Source of the DNA: Bacteroidetes bacterium HGW-Bacteroidetes-2
GTDB lineage: Bacteria > Bacteroidota > Bacteroidia > Flavobacteriales > Flavobacteriaceae
Assembly: GCA_002842575.1 (NCBI GenBank)
Contig: PHDJ01000010.1
Location: 34,584 to 98,583, forward strand
Direction: 5' to 3'
Length of the DNA stretch: 64,000 nucleotides
Part shown: positions 28,423 to 36,654 of the stretch, piece after piece
Layout: each line of letters starts with the position of its first letter
Position numbering within the stretch: position 1 is the first letter of the stretch
The notes under the pieces: model-generated
Databases searched by the model: none
What the model saw: only the letters and a program-made list of their open reading frames with translations
What the model was told of the DNA's origin: nothing
Made by a program: the position numbers and the translations under genes

Positions 28423-29082
28423 TTACATATTCACCAGTTTGTTCAAATTTGCAATGGTTTCTAAAGGATTTTCTGCTTTAAAAACAAAGTTTCCGGCTAC
28501 TAACACATCTGCCCCTGCAGCTACTAATTGAGAAGCATTTTTATCGTTTACACCACCATCGATTTCAATTTTAGTGGAAGCTCCGTTTCTAGTAATGATT
28601 TCTTTGAGTTGTTTGGTTTTTTTATAGGTATTTTCAATAAAACTTTGACCTCCAAAACCAGGGTTCACGCTCATTAAGCAAACTAAATCAATATTGTTTA
28701 TAGTGTCTTCTAAAAGACTCACGTTAGTATGTGGGTTAATCGCAACACCAGTTTGCATTCCTTCGGCTTTGATGGCTTGTAAAGTTCTATGTAGGTGTGT
28801 GCAGGCTTCATAATGCACACTGAGTATATTTGCTCCTAAGTCTGCAAAAGTTTTAATATATCTGTCGGGGTCGATGATCATTAAATGAACATCAATGGGT
28901 TTTTTTGCGTGTTTAGTAATGGCTTGTAAAACTGGCATACCAAAGGAAATATTAGGTACAAAAACACCGTCCATAATGTCTATATGAAACCAATGGGCTT
29001 CACTATTGTTGATCATTTCGATATCGCGTTGCAGGTAGGCAAAATCGGCTGCTAAGATGGAAGGTGCTATTTTGATGGACAT
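28423..29082 (-). CDS. rpe: Ribulose-phosphate 3-epimerase
   Basis: It interconverts ribulose-5-phosphate and xylulose-5-phosphate in the pentose phosphate pathway. The ATG at 29082 gives 220 residues, the usual length, starting MSIKIAPSILAADFAYL. TIM-barrel signatures are HIDIMDGVFVPNISFG, DVHLMIIDPDRYI, VNPGFGGQSFI and EIDGGVNDKN. An in-frame start 162 bases upstream was rejected because that stretch contains the rpoD terminator. Confidence 0.95.
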   Translation of the reverse strand: MSIKIAPSILAADFAYLQRDIEMINNSEAHWFHIDIMDGVFVPNISFGMPVLQAITKHAKKPIDVHLMIIDPDRYIKTFADLGANILSVHYEACTHLHRTLQAIKAEGMQTGVAINPHTNVSLLEDTINNIDLVCLMSVNPGFGGQSFIENTYKKTKQLKEIITRNGASTKIEIDGGVNDKNASQLVAAGADVLVAGNFVFKAENPLETIANLNKLVNM

Positions 29083-29213
29083 AATACAATGGTTTTCGCA
29101 AAGGTAATAAAGATATAGAGAAGTGTGTTTGTAGTTGTCTATTTTAAATCCTAAAACAAGTTTTTGTTCTAAATGATGAGATTTCTCCTCAAGTAAACTT
29201 AAGTATGGGAATA

Positions 29214-29243
29214 AAAAATCCCCGGTAATCAGCCGGGGATTCA
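29214..29243 (-). terminator. Terminator of rpoD
   Basis: On the minus strand AATCCCCGG pairs with CCGGGGATT around a 7-base loop, then a T run, just past the rpoD stop and before rpe. A second inverted repeat (AACAGTTA/TAACTGTT, 29262-29281) lies between it and the stop codon. Confidence 0.85.
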
Positions 29244-29308
29244 TTCATCAATCAAAAAACGAACAGTTAGTGATAACTGTTTGTTATCATAATTTAGGAT
29301 TTTTAAAA

Positions 29309-30172
29309 CTATCCTAAATAGGTTTTTAATATTTTACTTCTTGAAGTGTGTTTCAATCTTCGTATCGCTTTTTCTTTAATTTGACGCACACGTTCACGGG
29401 TTAAATCAAACGTTTCACCTATTTCTTCTAAAGTCATTGGGTGTTGATCTCCAAGTCCAAAATAAAGACGAATAACATCTGCTTCACGAGGTGTAAGAGT
29501 TTCTAATGCGCGTTCAATTTCGGTACGTAAGGATTCATGCAGTAGCGCGCGATCTGGGTTAGGAGATTCTCCACTACGTAAAACATCGTACAGGTTTGAA
29601 TCTTCTCCTTCTACAAGTGGTGCATCCATCGATACGTGACGACCAGAGTTTTTCATGGACTCCTTTACGTCATTTATAGTCATGTCAAGTTCTTTAGCGA
29701 TTTCTTCAGCAGAAGGTGGTCGCTCATGAGCTTGTTCAAGGAAAGCAAAGGTTTTATTTATTTTATTTATTGAGCCAATCTTGTTCAAAGGCAAACGTAC
29801 AATACGTGATTGTTCTGCAAGAGCCTGAAGGATAGATTGTCTAATCCACCAAACGGCATAGGAGATAAATTTAAATCCACGGGTTTCATCAAAGCGTTGT
29901 GCGGCTTTAATAAGACCTAGGTTTCCTTCATTAATTAAATCGGGAAGTGTTAATCCTTGATTTTGATATTGTTTAGCAACAGATACCACAAAGCGTAAAT
30001 TAGCTTTCGTTAATTTTTCTAAAGCTTGTTGGTCTCCTTTTTTTATTCTTTGTGCTAATTCAACTTCTTCGTCAGCGGTGATTAAGTCAACTTTTCCTAT
30101 TTCTTGTAGATACTTGTCGAGGGAAGCAGTTTCTCTATTGGTAACCTGCTTGGTAATTTTTAGTTGTCTCAT
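29309..30172 (-). CDS. rpoD: Primary RNA polymerase sigma factor RpoD
   Basis: A 287-residue housekeeping sigma-70 factor of the Bacteroidota type, lacking region 1.1. Region 1.2 is [16 protein letters not shown]. Region 2 spans [20 protein letters not shown] through [16 protein letters not shown]. Region 3 covers about 150-210, and region 4.2 is [27 protein letters not shown]. This class reads TTTG/TAnnTTTG promoters, which are found across this window. Confidence 0.95.
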   Translation of the reverse strand: MRQLKITKQVTNRETASLDKYLQEIGKVDLITADEEVELAQRIKKGDQQALEKLTKANLRFVVSVAKQYQNQGLTLPDLINEGNLGLIKAAQRFDETRGFKFISYAVWWIRQSILQALAEQSRIVRLPLNKIGSINKINKTFAFLEQAHERPPSAEEIAKELDMTINDVKESMKNSGRHVSMDAPLVEGEDSNLYDVLRSGESPNPDRALLHESLRTEIERALETLTPREADVIRLYFGLGDQHPMTLEEIGETFDLTRERVRQIKEKAIRRLKHTSRSKILKTYLG

Positions 30173-30407
30173 TAAAAATTTTTCCGTTAAAAAAACTTGT
30201 TACAAAATGGGTTTTTACTTAGTTGGAACTATCAATCTTGCCTTTGAAAGTTAAAGGTCAAAACCTTTGCTTCTCCAGAAGCGTCTTTTCAGTAAATGTT
30301 ATTTTGCAACAAGTTTCAAAATGTGTTTTGTTTATCTTGTATATATTGTTATACGTAGGAAGCAGAAAAAAGGTTACAAAAAAATAAAATTATTTTTTTA
30401 AATAAAA

Positions 30408-30439
30408 AAAAACACCTCTAGATTTTAGAGGTGTTTTAC
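30408..30439 (-). terminator. Terminator of pnp
   Basis: AACACCTCTA (30411-30420) and TAGAGGTGTT (30426-30435) form a 10-bp stem. On the minus strand it is followed by a T run. Confidence 0.85.
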
Positions 30440-30459
30440 TATGTGTAAAGGATAAAAAA

Positions 30460-32685
30460 TTAATCCCTTCTCGGTTTTCTATCTCTGTCGTTTCTGTCTC
30501 TTGAATCTCTTCCACGGTCATTGCGATCTCTGTCATTACGTTCACGTGGTGGTCTTGCTACATAGCCTTCCGGTTTAGGCAACAAGGCTTTGCGAGATAC
30601 TTTTTCTTTACGAGTTTTTGGATCAGTACCTAGATATTTAACTTCAAAAACATCACCCATGTTAACTACATCGGTTACGTTTTCGGTTCTTTCCCAAGCT
30701 AATTCAGACACGTGTAATAAGGTTTCATTACCTGGTGCATCGAGATATTCTACTACAGCACCAAAGTCTAACATTTTTATCACTTTTACCATATACGTTC
30801 CGCCCATTTCTGGTTTGAACATTAGGGAATCAATTTTTGCTAAAACAGCATCAATTCCTTCTTGGTTTGTTCCTAAAATTTCAACAATTCCTTCTTCTGT
30901 AATTGGGTCTTCATTGATTACAATAGTTGTTTTAGTAGCTTTTTGTAATTCTTGAATTACTTTACCACCAGGTCCTATTAATGCCCCAATAAAGGCATTA
31001 GGTATAATTTTAGTTATAATTTTTGGAGCGTGGGCTTTAACCTCTGCATTTGGTTGTGCTATGGTTTCTACAATTTTTGTTAGAATGTGTGCTCTACCTG
31101 CTTTTGCTTGTTTTAAAGCGTTTACTAAAATTTCATAAGGTAATCCTTTTACTTTAATATCCATTTGGCAAGCAGTAATTCCGTCAGCCGTTCCGGTTAC
31201 TTTAAAGTCCATATCGCCTAAGTGATCTTCATCTCCTAAAATATCTGAAAGTACTGCATAACGATCGCCATCAGAAATTAATCCCATTGCAATCCCAGAT
31301 ACTGGTTTTGTCATTTGGACACCTGCATCCATTAATGCCATGGTTCCTGCACATACTGTTGCCATAGAAGAAGAACCGTTTGATTCTAAAACTTCTGATA
31401 CTATTCTTACTGTGTAAGGACATTCCTCAGGAATCATACCTTTTAATGCGCGTTGTGCTAAGTTTCCGTGACCAATTTCACGACGGGAAGTTCCTCTTAA
31501 AGGATAAGCATCACCGGTACAAAATGGTGGAAAGTTATAGTGTAAATAGAATTTTTCCTCGCCTTGGTGGGTTGGCATATCTATCATGTTTGACTCTCTG
31601 GAAGTTCCTAAAGTTACTGTTGCTAATGCTTGAGTTTCTCCACGTGTGAAAATAGCAGAACCGTGTACAGATGGTAGATAGTCAATCTCGCACCAAATAG
31701 GTCGGATATCTGTGGTTTTTCTACCGTCTAAACGAAGACCTTCAGAAAGAGTAAGTTCTCTTACGGCTTCTTTTTCAATTTTGTAGTAATAGGTTTTTAT
31801 TAGGTCGCTATTTTCTGCTAATTCTTCTTCAGAAAAAAGTGCCATTACCTCTTCTTTTACAGCATCAAAAGCTTCGGTGCGTTCTCTTTTACCGTAACCT
31901 CCTTTGGCAATGTCATAAATTTTTTGGTAAGCTGCTTCACGGACTTTAGCTGCGATAGCATCGTCACTTTTAGCAGGAGCATATTCTCTGGTTGGTTTTT
32001 TTCCGAAAGCTTCCGCTAAGCGAAGTTGAGCAGCACATTGAATTTTAATAGCATCGTGAGCAAATTTAATAGCATCAGCCATTTCTTCCTCTGAAATTTC
32101 TTTCATTTCACCTTCTACCATCATCACAGAATCTGCGGAAGCACCGATAACCATATCAATATCTGATTCTAGCAATTGGCTTCTACTTGGATTAATGATG
32201 AATTCGCCATTGATTCTGCCTACACGAGCTTCTGAAATAGGACATTCAAAAGGCACATCTGAAAGTTGAATTGCTGCTGATGCTGCAAGACCTGCTAATG
32301 CATCCGGCATTACTTCTTCATCGTGTGACATTAACTGAATCATCACTTGGGTTTCTGTTTTATAATCGGATGGGAATAATGGTCGCAATACGCGATCCAC
32401 AATACGCATCGTTAAAACTTCGCCGTCACTTGGTCTTGCTTCTCTTTTAAAGAAACCGCCGGGATAACGACCTGCCGCAGCAAATTTTTCTCTGTAGTCC
32501 ACAGTTAATGGAAAGAAATCCATGGTGCTTTCTTTGTAAGAGGATACTACGGTACAAAGCAACATCGCTTTTCCCATTTGTACCACAACGGATCCGTGGG
32601 CTTGTTTTGCTAATTTTCCGGTTTCGATAGAAATAGTTCTACCGTCTCCTAGGTCAATGACCTCTCTAAAAACTTTTGGAATCAT
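30460..32685 (-). CDS. pnp: Polyribonucleotide nucleotidyltransferase (PNPase)
   Basis: Phosphorolytic 3'-5' exoribonuclease of 741 residues acting in RNA decay. It has two RNase PH domains (about 1-230 and 300-550, with [39 protein letters not shown] and [21 protein letters not shown]), a KH domain ([16 protein letters not shown]) and an S1 domain (about 620-695, [21 protein letters not shown]). The last 30 residues are an Arg/Asp-rich low-complexity tail. It follows rpsO on the same strand, the conserved order. Confidence 0.96.
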   Translation of the reverse strand: MIPKVFREVIDLGDGRTISIETGKLAKQAHGSVVVQMGKAMLLCTVVSSYKESTMDFFPLTVDYREKFAAAGRYPGGFFKREARPSDGEVLTMRIVDRVLRPLFPSDYKTETQVMIQLMSHDEEVMPDALAGLAASAAIQLSDVPFECPISEARVGRINGEFIINPSRSQLLESDIDMVIGASADSVMMVEGEMKEISEEEMADAIKFAHDAIKIQCAAQLRLAEAFGKKPTREYAPAKSDDAIAAKVREAAYQKIYDIAKGGYGKRERTEAFDAVKEEVMALFSEEELAENSDLIKTYYYKIEKEAVRELTLSEGLRLDGRKTTDIRPIWCEIDYLPSVHGSAIFTRGETQALATVTLGTSRESNMIDMPTHQGEEKFYLHYNFPPFCTGDAYPLRGTSRREIGHGNLAQRALKGMIPEECPYTVRIVSEVLESNGSSSMATVCAGTMALMDAGVQMTKPVSGIAMGLISDGDRYAVLSDILGDEDHLGDMDFKVTGTADGITACQMDIKVKGLPYEILVNALKQAKAGRAHILTKIVETIAQPNAEVKAHAPKIITKIIPNAFIGALIGPGGKVIQELQKATKTTIVINEDPITEEGIVEILGTNQEGIDAVLAKIDSLMFKPEMGGTYMVKVIKMLDFGAVVEYLDAPGNETLLHVSELAWERTENVTDVVNMGDVFEVKYLGTDPKTRKEKVSRKALLPKPEGYVARPPRERNDRDRNDRGRDSRDRNDRDRKPRRD

Positions 32686-32700
32686 ATTTTTTTAATTCTT

Positions 32701-32722
32701 AAACACGCTTAATTACGTGTTT
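32701..32722 (-). promoter_or_regulatory. Hairpin in the pnp leader
   Basis: AAACACG and CGTGTTT form a 7-bp stem with an 8-base loop about 16 bases before the pnp start. In other bacteria pnp controls itself through a leader stem; here only the hairpin is seen. Confidence 0.35.
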
Positions 32723-32831
32723 GGTTAAACAATGGTCGTTGTGTTGTAGTAGTAGTGGTGGACCAATGAAAAACTAAAATTGTAGCTTTTTCTCTGTAAA
32801 AATGGCTTCTGAAAATTTCAGAAGGATAAAA

Positions 32832-32857
32832 AAAAAGGGGCAGCTAAGCCCCTTTAA
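32832..32857 (-). terminator. Terminator of rpsO
   Basis: AAAGGGGC and GCCCCTTT form a stem around the loop AGCTAA (32834-32855). On the minus strand a T run follows, immediately past the rpsO stop. Confidence 0.85.
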
Positions 32858-32860
32858 AAT

Positions 32861-33130
32861 TTATTTTCTTAATTCTAATTCTTTAATAATAGCACGGTAT
32901 CTCAAGATATCTTTTTTCATCAGATAATCTAATAAAGCTCTTCTTTTTCCTACGAGCATTACCAAAGATCTCTCTGTGTTGTAATCGTGACGGTTGTTTT
33001 TTAAGTGAGCGGATAAATGTTCAATACGTACAGTAAATAGTGCAATTTGTCCTTCTGCTGAACCTGTATTGGTTTTTGAATTTCCGTGTTTTTCAAAGAT
33101 TTTCTCTTTGTCTTCTTTTGTTGGGTACAT
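32861..33130 (-). CDS. rpsO: 30S ribosomal protein S15
   Basis: An 89-residue S15, the early-binding protein of the 16S rRNA central domain. Landmarks are NTGSAEGQIALFTVRIEHLSAHLKNNRHDY and LVMLVGKRRALLDYLMKKD. It has its own promoter and terminator and lies directly upstream of pnp. Confidence 0.97.
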   Translation of the reverse strand: MYPTKEDKEKIFEKHGNSKTNTGSAEGQIALFTVRIEHLSAHLKNNRHDYNTERSLVMLVGKRRALLDYLMKKDILRYRAIIKELELRK

Positions 33131-33162
33131 GCCAATATTATTTAAATGATTTTTATGTATAA

Positions 33163-33194
33163 ATTACCTCTTTGGTAATCAGGCGGCAAAGATA
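33163..33194 (-). promoter_or_regulatory. rpsO promoter -7 box and leader hairpin
   Basis: On the minus strand TATCTTTG (33194-33187) matches the -7 consensus. ATTACC and GGTAAT (33163-33179) then form a small hairpin in the leader, which might be a site for S15 feedback binding. Confidence 0.5.
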
Positions 33195-33240
33195 TAAAAA
33201 TTAAATGGTTTAGTTAATGAGGTGCTTTAATTTTTTTTGG

Positions 33241-33340
33241 TTGGAAGCGGGGAGCTGGAAGTTGGGAAGTTAGAAGTTAGAAGTTAGAAGTTAGAAGTTG
33301 GAAATTAGAAGTTGGAAGTTAGAAGTTAGAAGTGGGAGTG
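33241..33340. repeat. Degenerate heptamer tandem repeat (GAAGTTA type)
   Basis: About ten units of a 7-base motif, AGAAGTT or GGAAGTT, run head to tail in slightly varied form between rpsO and the transposase relic. There is no coding sense. Confidence 0.85.
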
Positions 33341-33359
33341 TTCAATAAACTGTGTCATC

Positions 33360-33545
33360 CTATTTTATTCTATCACTAAAATAAGCATTTAAATCATTTT
33401 GTATAGCTGACCAATGAAAGATTTGTCTATTCCATCTGGTTTGAGCATTCATTATTGCTAGATACACTTGTTTTAATATAGCGTTCTCTGGGGGAAAAGC
33501 ACCTTTGGTTTTATTTATGAAAGGGATAATCTCAGCTTTTTGCAA
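33360..33545 (-). pseudogene. C-terminal relic of an IS256-type (mutator) transposase
   Basis: The 61 residues match the very end of IS256-family transposases in pattern: KTKGAFPPENAILKQVYLAI, then WNRQIFHWSAIQNDLNAYFSDRIK, where intact enzymes have a KW.MPI.NW...L.QL.I.F..R ending. Everything before this, including the catalytic DDE residues, is missing. The relic overlaps the 3' end of the fic gene by 14 bases, so the cassette appears to have joined or replaced an older IS. Confidence 0.65.
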
Positions 33546-34128
33546 ATTTAATTAACGGTAAAATGTTTCCTTCATCAGCTTCTTTTAAAGCATTTATATA
33601 TTTTTTTCTGGATTCGTCTGCTTTTGTTAAATTGGATTGTTGCCAAGAAAATAGTTCATTTTCAAATATGGATTCTATAATGATATCAGCCATCAACCTT
33701 GAGTGTCTTCCATTTCCATTTGGAAAACAATGAATGGATACTAAACGATGCTTAAATCTAATGGCTATTTCTTCAGGAGAAAAGGTGTTATTTTCAATCC
33801 AATGAATGGTATCATCCAATAGGATTTTTAACTCAATTACAATTTGTGTCCAAGGAATACCTATGTTTTTTTGGGTTGTCCTAAATTTACCTGCCCATTT
33901 CCACACATCAACAAACATTCTTTTGTGCAGGTCTTTTACAAATTTTTCTGTCAAAATTTTTTCAGGTTTGAATTTTGTTTGAAGAGTCCATAAGACCGCC
34001 TTTTCAATATTCAATTGCTCAAATTCGTCCAGTTCGCCTTGGGTAGTAATCGACTTTATTTTTAAGCCCACTTTTTCTTCTTCTGCTATAGGAGTTTGAC
34101 CATTACCATATTTTAAATCTAATCCCAT
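33532..34128 (-). CDS. Mobile mystery protein B, Fic-domain protein
   Basis: A 198-residue Fic protein. The core motif HCFPNGNGRHSR (about 133-144) keeps the catalytic His and the GNGR anion loop, so it should be able to transfer AMP or a related group. Asn at the position often held by Asp/Glu (FPNGN) is tolerated in this family. FVDVWKWAGKFRTTQKNIGIPW and the start MGLDLKYGNGQTPI are typical of the family called mobile mystery protein B. It overlaps the HTH partner by 10 bases, as expected for a toxin/antitoxin-like pair. The target is unknown. Confidence 0.88.
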   Translation of the reverse strand: MGLDLKYGNGQTPIAEEEKVGLKIKSITTQGELDEFEQLNIEKAVLWTLQTKFKPEKILTEKFVKDLHKRMFVDVWKWAGKFRTTQKNIGIPWTQIVIELKILLDDTIHWIENNTFSPEEIAIRFKHRLVSIHCFPNGNGRHSRLMADIIIESIFENELFSWQQSNLTKADESRKKYINALKEADEGNILPLIKFAKS

Positions 34129-34580
34129 AATGACTTTTTCATCTCTCGTTTTAGTTCACTAGCGAGTTCATTTATGGCTTTGTTTATTTTATCATCAGTA
34201 ATGCCTTGGTCTTCAAGCTTCATATTGTGGTGGGTTCTTGACACAATTTTTTGTGCCAGTTTTTGGGCTCTTGCTTCTATGAGGTCATCTAGGGTTCCAT
34301 TTTTAGGCACTAGAGCATACACCAATTGTAAGTCCAAAACATGAGCAACATTTTTTAAAGAATTGATGGTTATGGTACCATTAGCCTCGCTTTCTTCAAT
34401 TTTTTTTACACCTTGTCTGGTCATATTTAGTTTACCACCCAGTTGAGCCAGTGTCATATTGAGTGTTGTTCTAATGGTGTGTATCCAGCCACGCTCTGGC
34501 AACAGAACTTTTCTGTTTTCTATAAAGGGTTGAAGTTTTTTACTCAACTGTTCAAGTAAAAGTTTTCGATTGTTTCGCAT
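34119..34580 (-). CDS. Mobile mystery protein A, HTH partner of the Fic protein
   Basis: A 153-residue protein with a helix-turn-helix in the middle (TLNMTLAQLGGKLNMTRQGVKKIEESEANGTITINSLKNVAHVLDL, about 38-83). The rest is helical and charged. Its location directly upstream of, and overlapping, the Fic gene is the hallmark of the mobile mystery A/B pair, a two-gene module found near mobile elements. It probably represses the pair and may neutralise the Fic protein. The latter is inference. Confidence 0.85.
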   Translation of the reverse strand: MRNNRKLLLEQLSKKLQPFIENRKVLLPERGWIHTIRTTLNMTLAQLGGKLNMTRQGVKKIEESEANGTITINSLKNVAHVLDLQLVYALVPKNGTLDDLIEARAQKLAQKIVSRTHHNMKLEDQGITDDKINKAINELASELKREMKKSLWD

Positions 34581-34752
34581 TTTTGTAAATTTATATGTTT
34601 ACATATTAAAAAATATATAAACTGTTATGTTTACAAATATATAAAATTGTTAATACTTAAGATTACAAAATATAAAATAATTACGGTTGCTTTGTAGGGA
34701 TATGGGAGACCAAAGCAAACTTCTTACTCCCGCGGCTTCCATCTTCCAACCC
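34581..34752. other. AT-rich promoter region of the A/B cassette and inverted repeat flank
   Basis: The first part holds several copies of AAATATATAAA-like sequence that may bind protein A. The second part (about 34722-34751) contains CGGCTTCCATCTTCCAACCC, the reverse complement of the kind of sequence seen in the heptamer repeat at 33241, so the cassette is bracketed by inverted repeats of the same type. Confidence 0.45.
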
Positions 34753-35082
34753 TTAACCCCTTGAAAGCCCTCTTAAAAACTCAATTTCTTCTTTAAGAGA
34801 TTTAATATGCTCCTTGTCACTATATATTGTACCAATAGCGGCCTGCGCGTGGTCGCCATTGTTGTGATGTATGACATTGGTGGCTTTCTCACCAAACAAG
34901 TAAGCTATATTTACCTCAAGTACCTCGGCTATTTTTAATATTTTGGGTATTGTAAGGCGATTGTCATCTTTTTCTAAACGTCCATAGTTAGATTGTGAAA
35001 CTTCTAGCTCCATTGCCATCACCTCTTGTGTGATGCCTTTTTCTTCTCGTCTTTTTCTTATTCTATTCCCTACAATATTCAT
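34753..35082 (-). CDS. XRE-family transcriptional regulator
   Basis: A 109-residue DNA-binding protein. The N-terminal HTH covers about residues 6-62 (GNRIRKRREEKGITQEVMAMELEVSQSNYGRLEKDDNRLTIPKILKIAEVL). A short C-terminal coiled stretch (KEHIKSLKEEIEFLRGL) suits dimerisation. Similar small regulators are common in flavobacterial accessory regions. Its target is unknown. It lies next to the IS4 element. Confidence 0.85.
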   Translation of the reverse strand: MNIVGNRIRKRREEKGITQEVMAMELEVSQSNYGRLEKDDNRLTIPKILKIAEVLEVNIAYLFGEKATNVIHHNNGDHAQAAIGTIYSDKEHIKSLKEEIEFLRGLSRG

Positions 35083-35227
35083 AATATAGATTATTTTATG
35101 AGCAATATAGATAATTTTATTTGTTTTATAGCAAATTATGTGAGTATTATTTCATTAATTGCTATAAATTAATCCTTAGTAATTCATTATTTTTTTTCAC
35201 TACTAACCGACTAAATATTTTCAAGAC

Positions 35228-35258
35228 AAAGGGCTACTTTTAACAGTAAGCCCTTTTT
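35228..35258 (+). terminator. Terminator-like hairpin inside the IS, upstream of the transposase
   Basis: AAAGGGCT and AAGCCCTTT pair around an AT-rich loop and are followed by eight T. Such a hairpin would block transcription entering the IS from outside. Confidence 0.7.
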
Positions 35259-35292
35259 TTTCATACTTTTTGCGTGTCTAAAGCCAAAAGTT

Positions 35293-36522
35293 ATGATGAG
35301 TTCCAAAGATATTGAAAAAAAGTTTGTCGGTCAGCCGATTTTTAAACAACTAATTGATTTTATCCCAAAAAATAAATTTGATTTACTTGCCAAAAAACAC
35401 CAAACAGACCGCTATTACAAGGCATTTCCTGCTTGGACACAACTGATAACGATGCTTTTTGGCGTTTTTAGCCGTTGTGACTCTATGGGCGAAATTTGTG
35501 ATGGAATGTTGGCAATGCAAGGTAAACTGAATCATCTTGGTTTAAGTTCTTCTCCTGCCAAAAGCACTGCTGGCGATGGTTTACGTGAAAGAGACAACGA
35601 ATTTTTTAAAGATTTCTACTTTTTATTGCTAAAACACTTCGAGCCACTTTTGTCGGTCAGCCGAATTGACAAGATTTCGTTTGACAAGCTTTTTATTTTT
35701 GATTCCAGCACAATTAGGCTGTTTTCACAAGTAATGAAAGGTGTTGGACGAAACCCAAAAGGCGAAGGCAAGAAAAAAGGTGGGCTCAAAGTTCATATGC
35801 TTATTGATGCACATTCACAAACCCCAAAATTTGTCAAAATAAGCGAAGCCAAACTGCACGACAAAAATTTCATTCAATACCTAAATCTACCAGAATTTAG
35901 TATGATTGTATTCGATAGGGCATACAATCATTACCTTCAATTTGCAAAATTCACCCAAAAGAACATCAATTTTGTGTGCCGATTAAAGAAAAACGCGGTC
36001 TATGAAGTGGCTCAAGAATTATTTTGCCAAACACAAACCGATTCAGGTTCTGGAGTACTAAAAGAAGAACATATTCACTTGAAATACAAAGAAGAAAATC
36101 AAGAAAAAACCCTTTGTTTACGAAAGGTTACTTACCGTGATGACAAAAGTAGAATGTATGAGTTTATTACCAATAACTTTGAAATTAGTAACGAAGAAGT
36201 GGCTTTGATTTATAAAATTCGTTGGCAGATTGAATTACTTTTTAAAAAATTAAAACAAAATTTTCAACTACACTATTTTTATTCAGAAACAGAAAACGGA
36301 ATAAAAACCCAAATTTGGATTACACTTATTGCACAATTGCTTTTAATGGTTTTAAAAACCAAATCAAAAACTAAAAAGGCATTTTCGACAGTTGCGGCAT
36401 TGGTCAGAATACATTTAATGAGCAATCTGGATGTTTTTTGGGTAATTGAAAACAGCCGAAGAACCTATACAAAACGACTAAAAAGAACAAAACCGCCAAA
36501 CCTTCAAACCGCATTATTCTAA
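35293..36522 (+). CDS. IS4-family transposase
   Basis: Full-length transposase of 409 residues. The N-terminal region (FVGQPIFKQLIDFIPKNKFDLLAKKHQTDRYYKAF) is the domain that precedes the catalytic core in this subgroup. The DDE residues are in FIFDSSTIRLF, IVFDRAYNHY and the Y-(2)-R-(3)-E-(6)-K motif RWQIELLFKKLKQNF. The frame is intact, so the element may still be active. The start is ATG 35293, or the next codon. Confidence 0.92.
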   Translation: MMSSKDIEKKFVGQPIFKQLIDFIPKNKFDLLAKKHQTDRYYKAFPAWTQLITMLFGVFSRCDSMGEICDGMLAMQGKLNHLGLSSSPAKSTAGDGLRERDNEFFKDFYFLLLKHFEPLLSVSRIDKISFDKLFIFDSSTIRLFSQVMKGVGRNPKGEGKKKGGLKVHMLIDAHSQTPKFVKISEAKLHDKNFIQYLNLPEFSMIVFDRAYNHYLQFAKFTQKNINFVCRLKKNAVYEVAQELFCQTQTDSGSGVLKEEHIHLKYKEENQEKTLCLRKVTYRDDKSRMYEFITNNFEISNEEVALIYKIRWQIELLFKKLKQNFQLHYFYSETENGIKTQIWITLIAQLLLMVLKTKSKTKKAFSTVAALVRIHLMSNLDVFWVIENSRRTYTKRLKRTKPPNLQTALF

Positions 36523-36569
36523 AATATAGGTCTAAAATATAGGACGGTAGGTTTTGAAATTTAAAAGAA

Positions 36570-36608
36570 CATCCCAATAAAATAAAGGGATGCAGGAGTT
36601 TTTTTTTC
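36570..36608 (+). terminator. Terminator-like hairpin after the IS
   Basis: CATCCC (36570-36575) pairs with GGGATG (36587-36592); a run of T follows at 36599-36608. Confidence 0.5.
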
Positions 36609-36654
36609 AATTTTTCACTTTAGTCGTTTGATAGTGAAAAGTAATCTATTAAAC

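Larger units (their letters stand above)
35195..36559 (+). mobile_element. IS4-family insertion sequence
   Basis: The transposase gene is enclosed by imperfect inverted repeats of about 26 bases. The left one begins TTTCACTACTAACCG (35195) and the right one, read from 36559 on the other strand, begins TTTCAAAACCTACCG; both continue into TATTTT. I could not see a convincing target duplication, so the exact ends are uncertain by several bases. Confidence 0.7.

Noticed and set aside
29083..29244. Longer N-terminus for rpe
   Set aside because: The extra 54 codons cover the rpoD terminator and do not resemble the family; the start at 29082 gives the normal length.
33241..33340. CRISPR array
   Set aside because: The unit is only 7 bases, with no spacers and no cas genes nearby; it is a simple tandem repeat.
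35195..36559. Larger composite transposon including the Fic cassette
   Set aside because: The IS4 element is single and the other relic is of a different family, so there are no matching ends.
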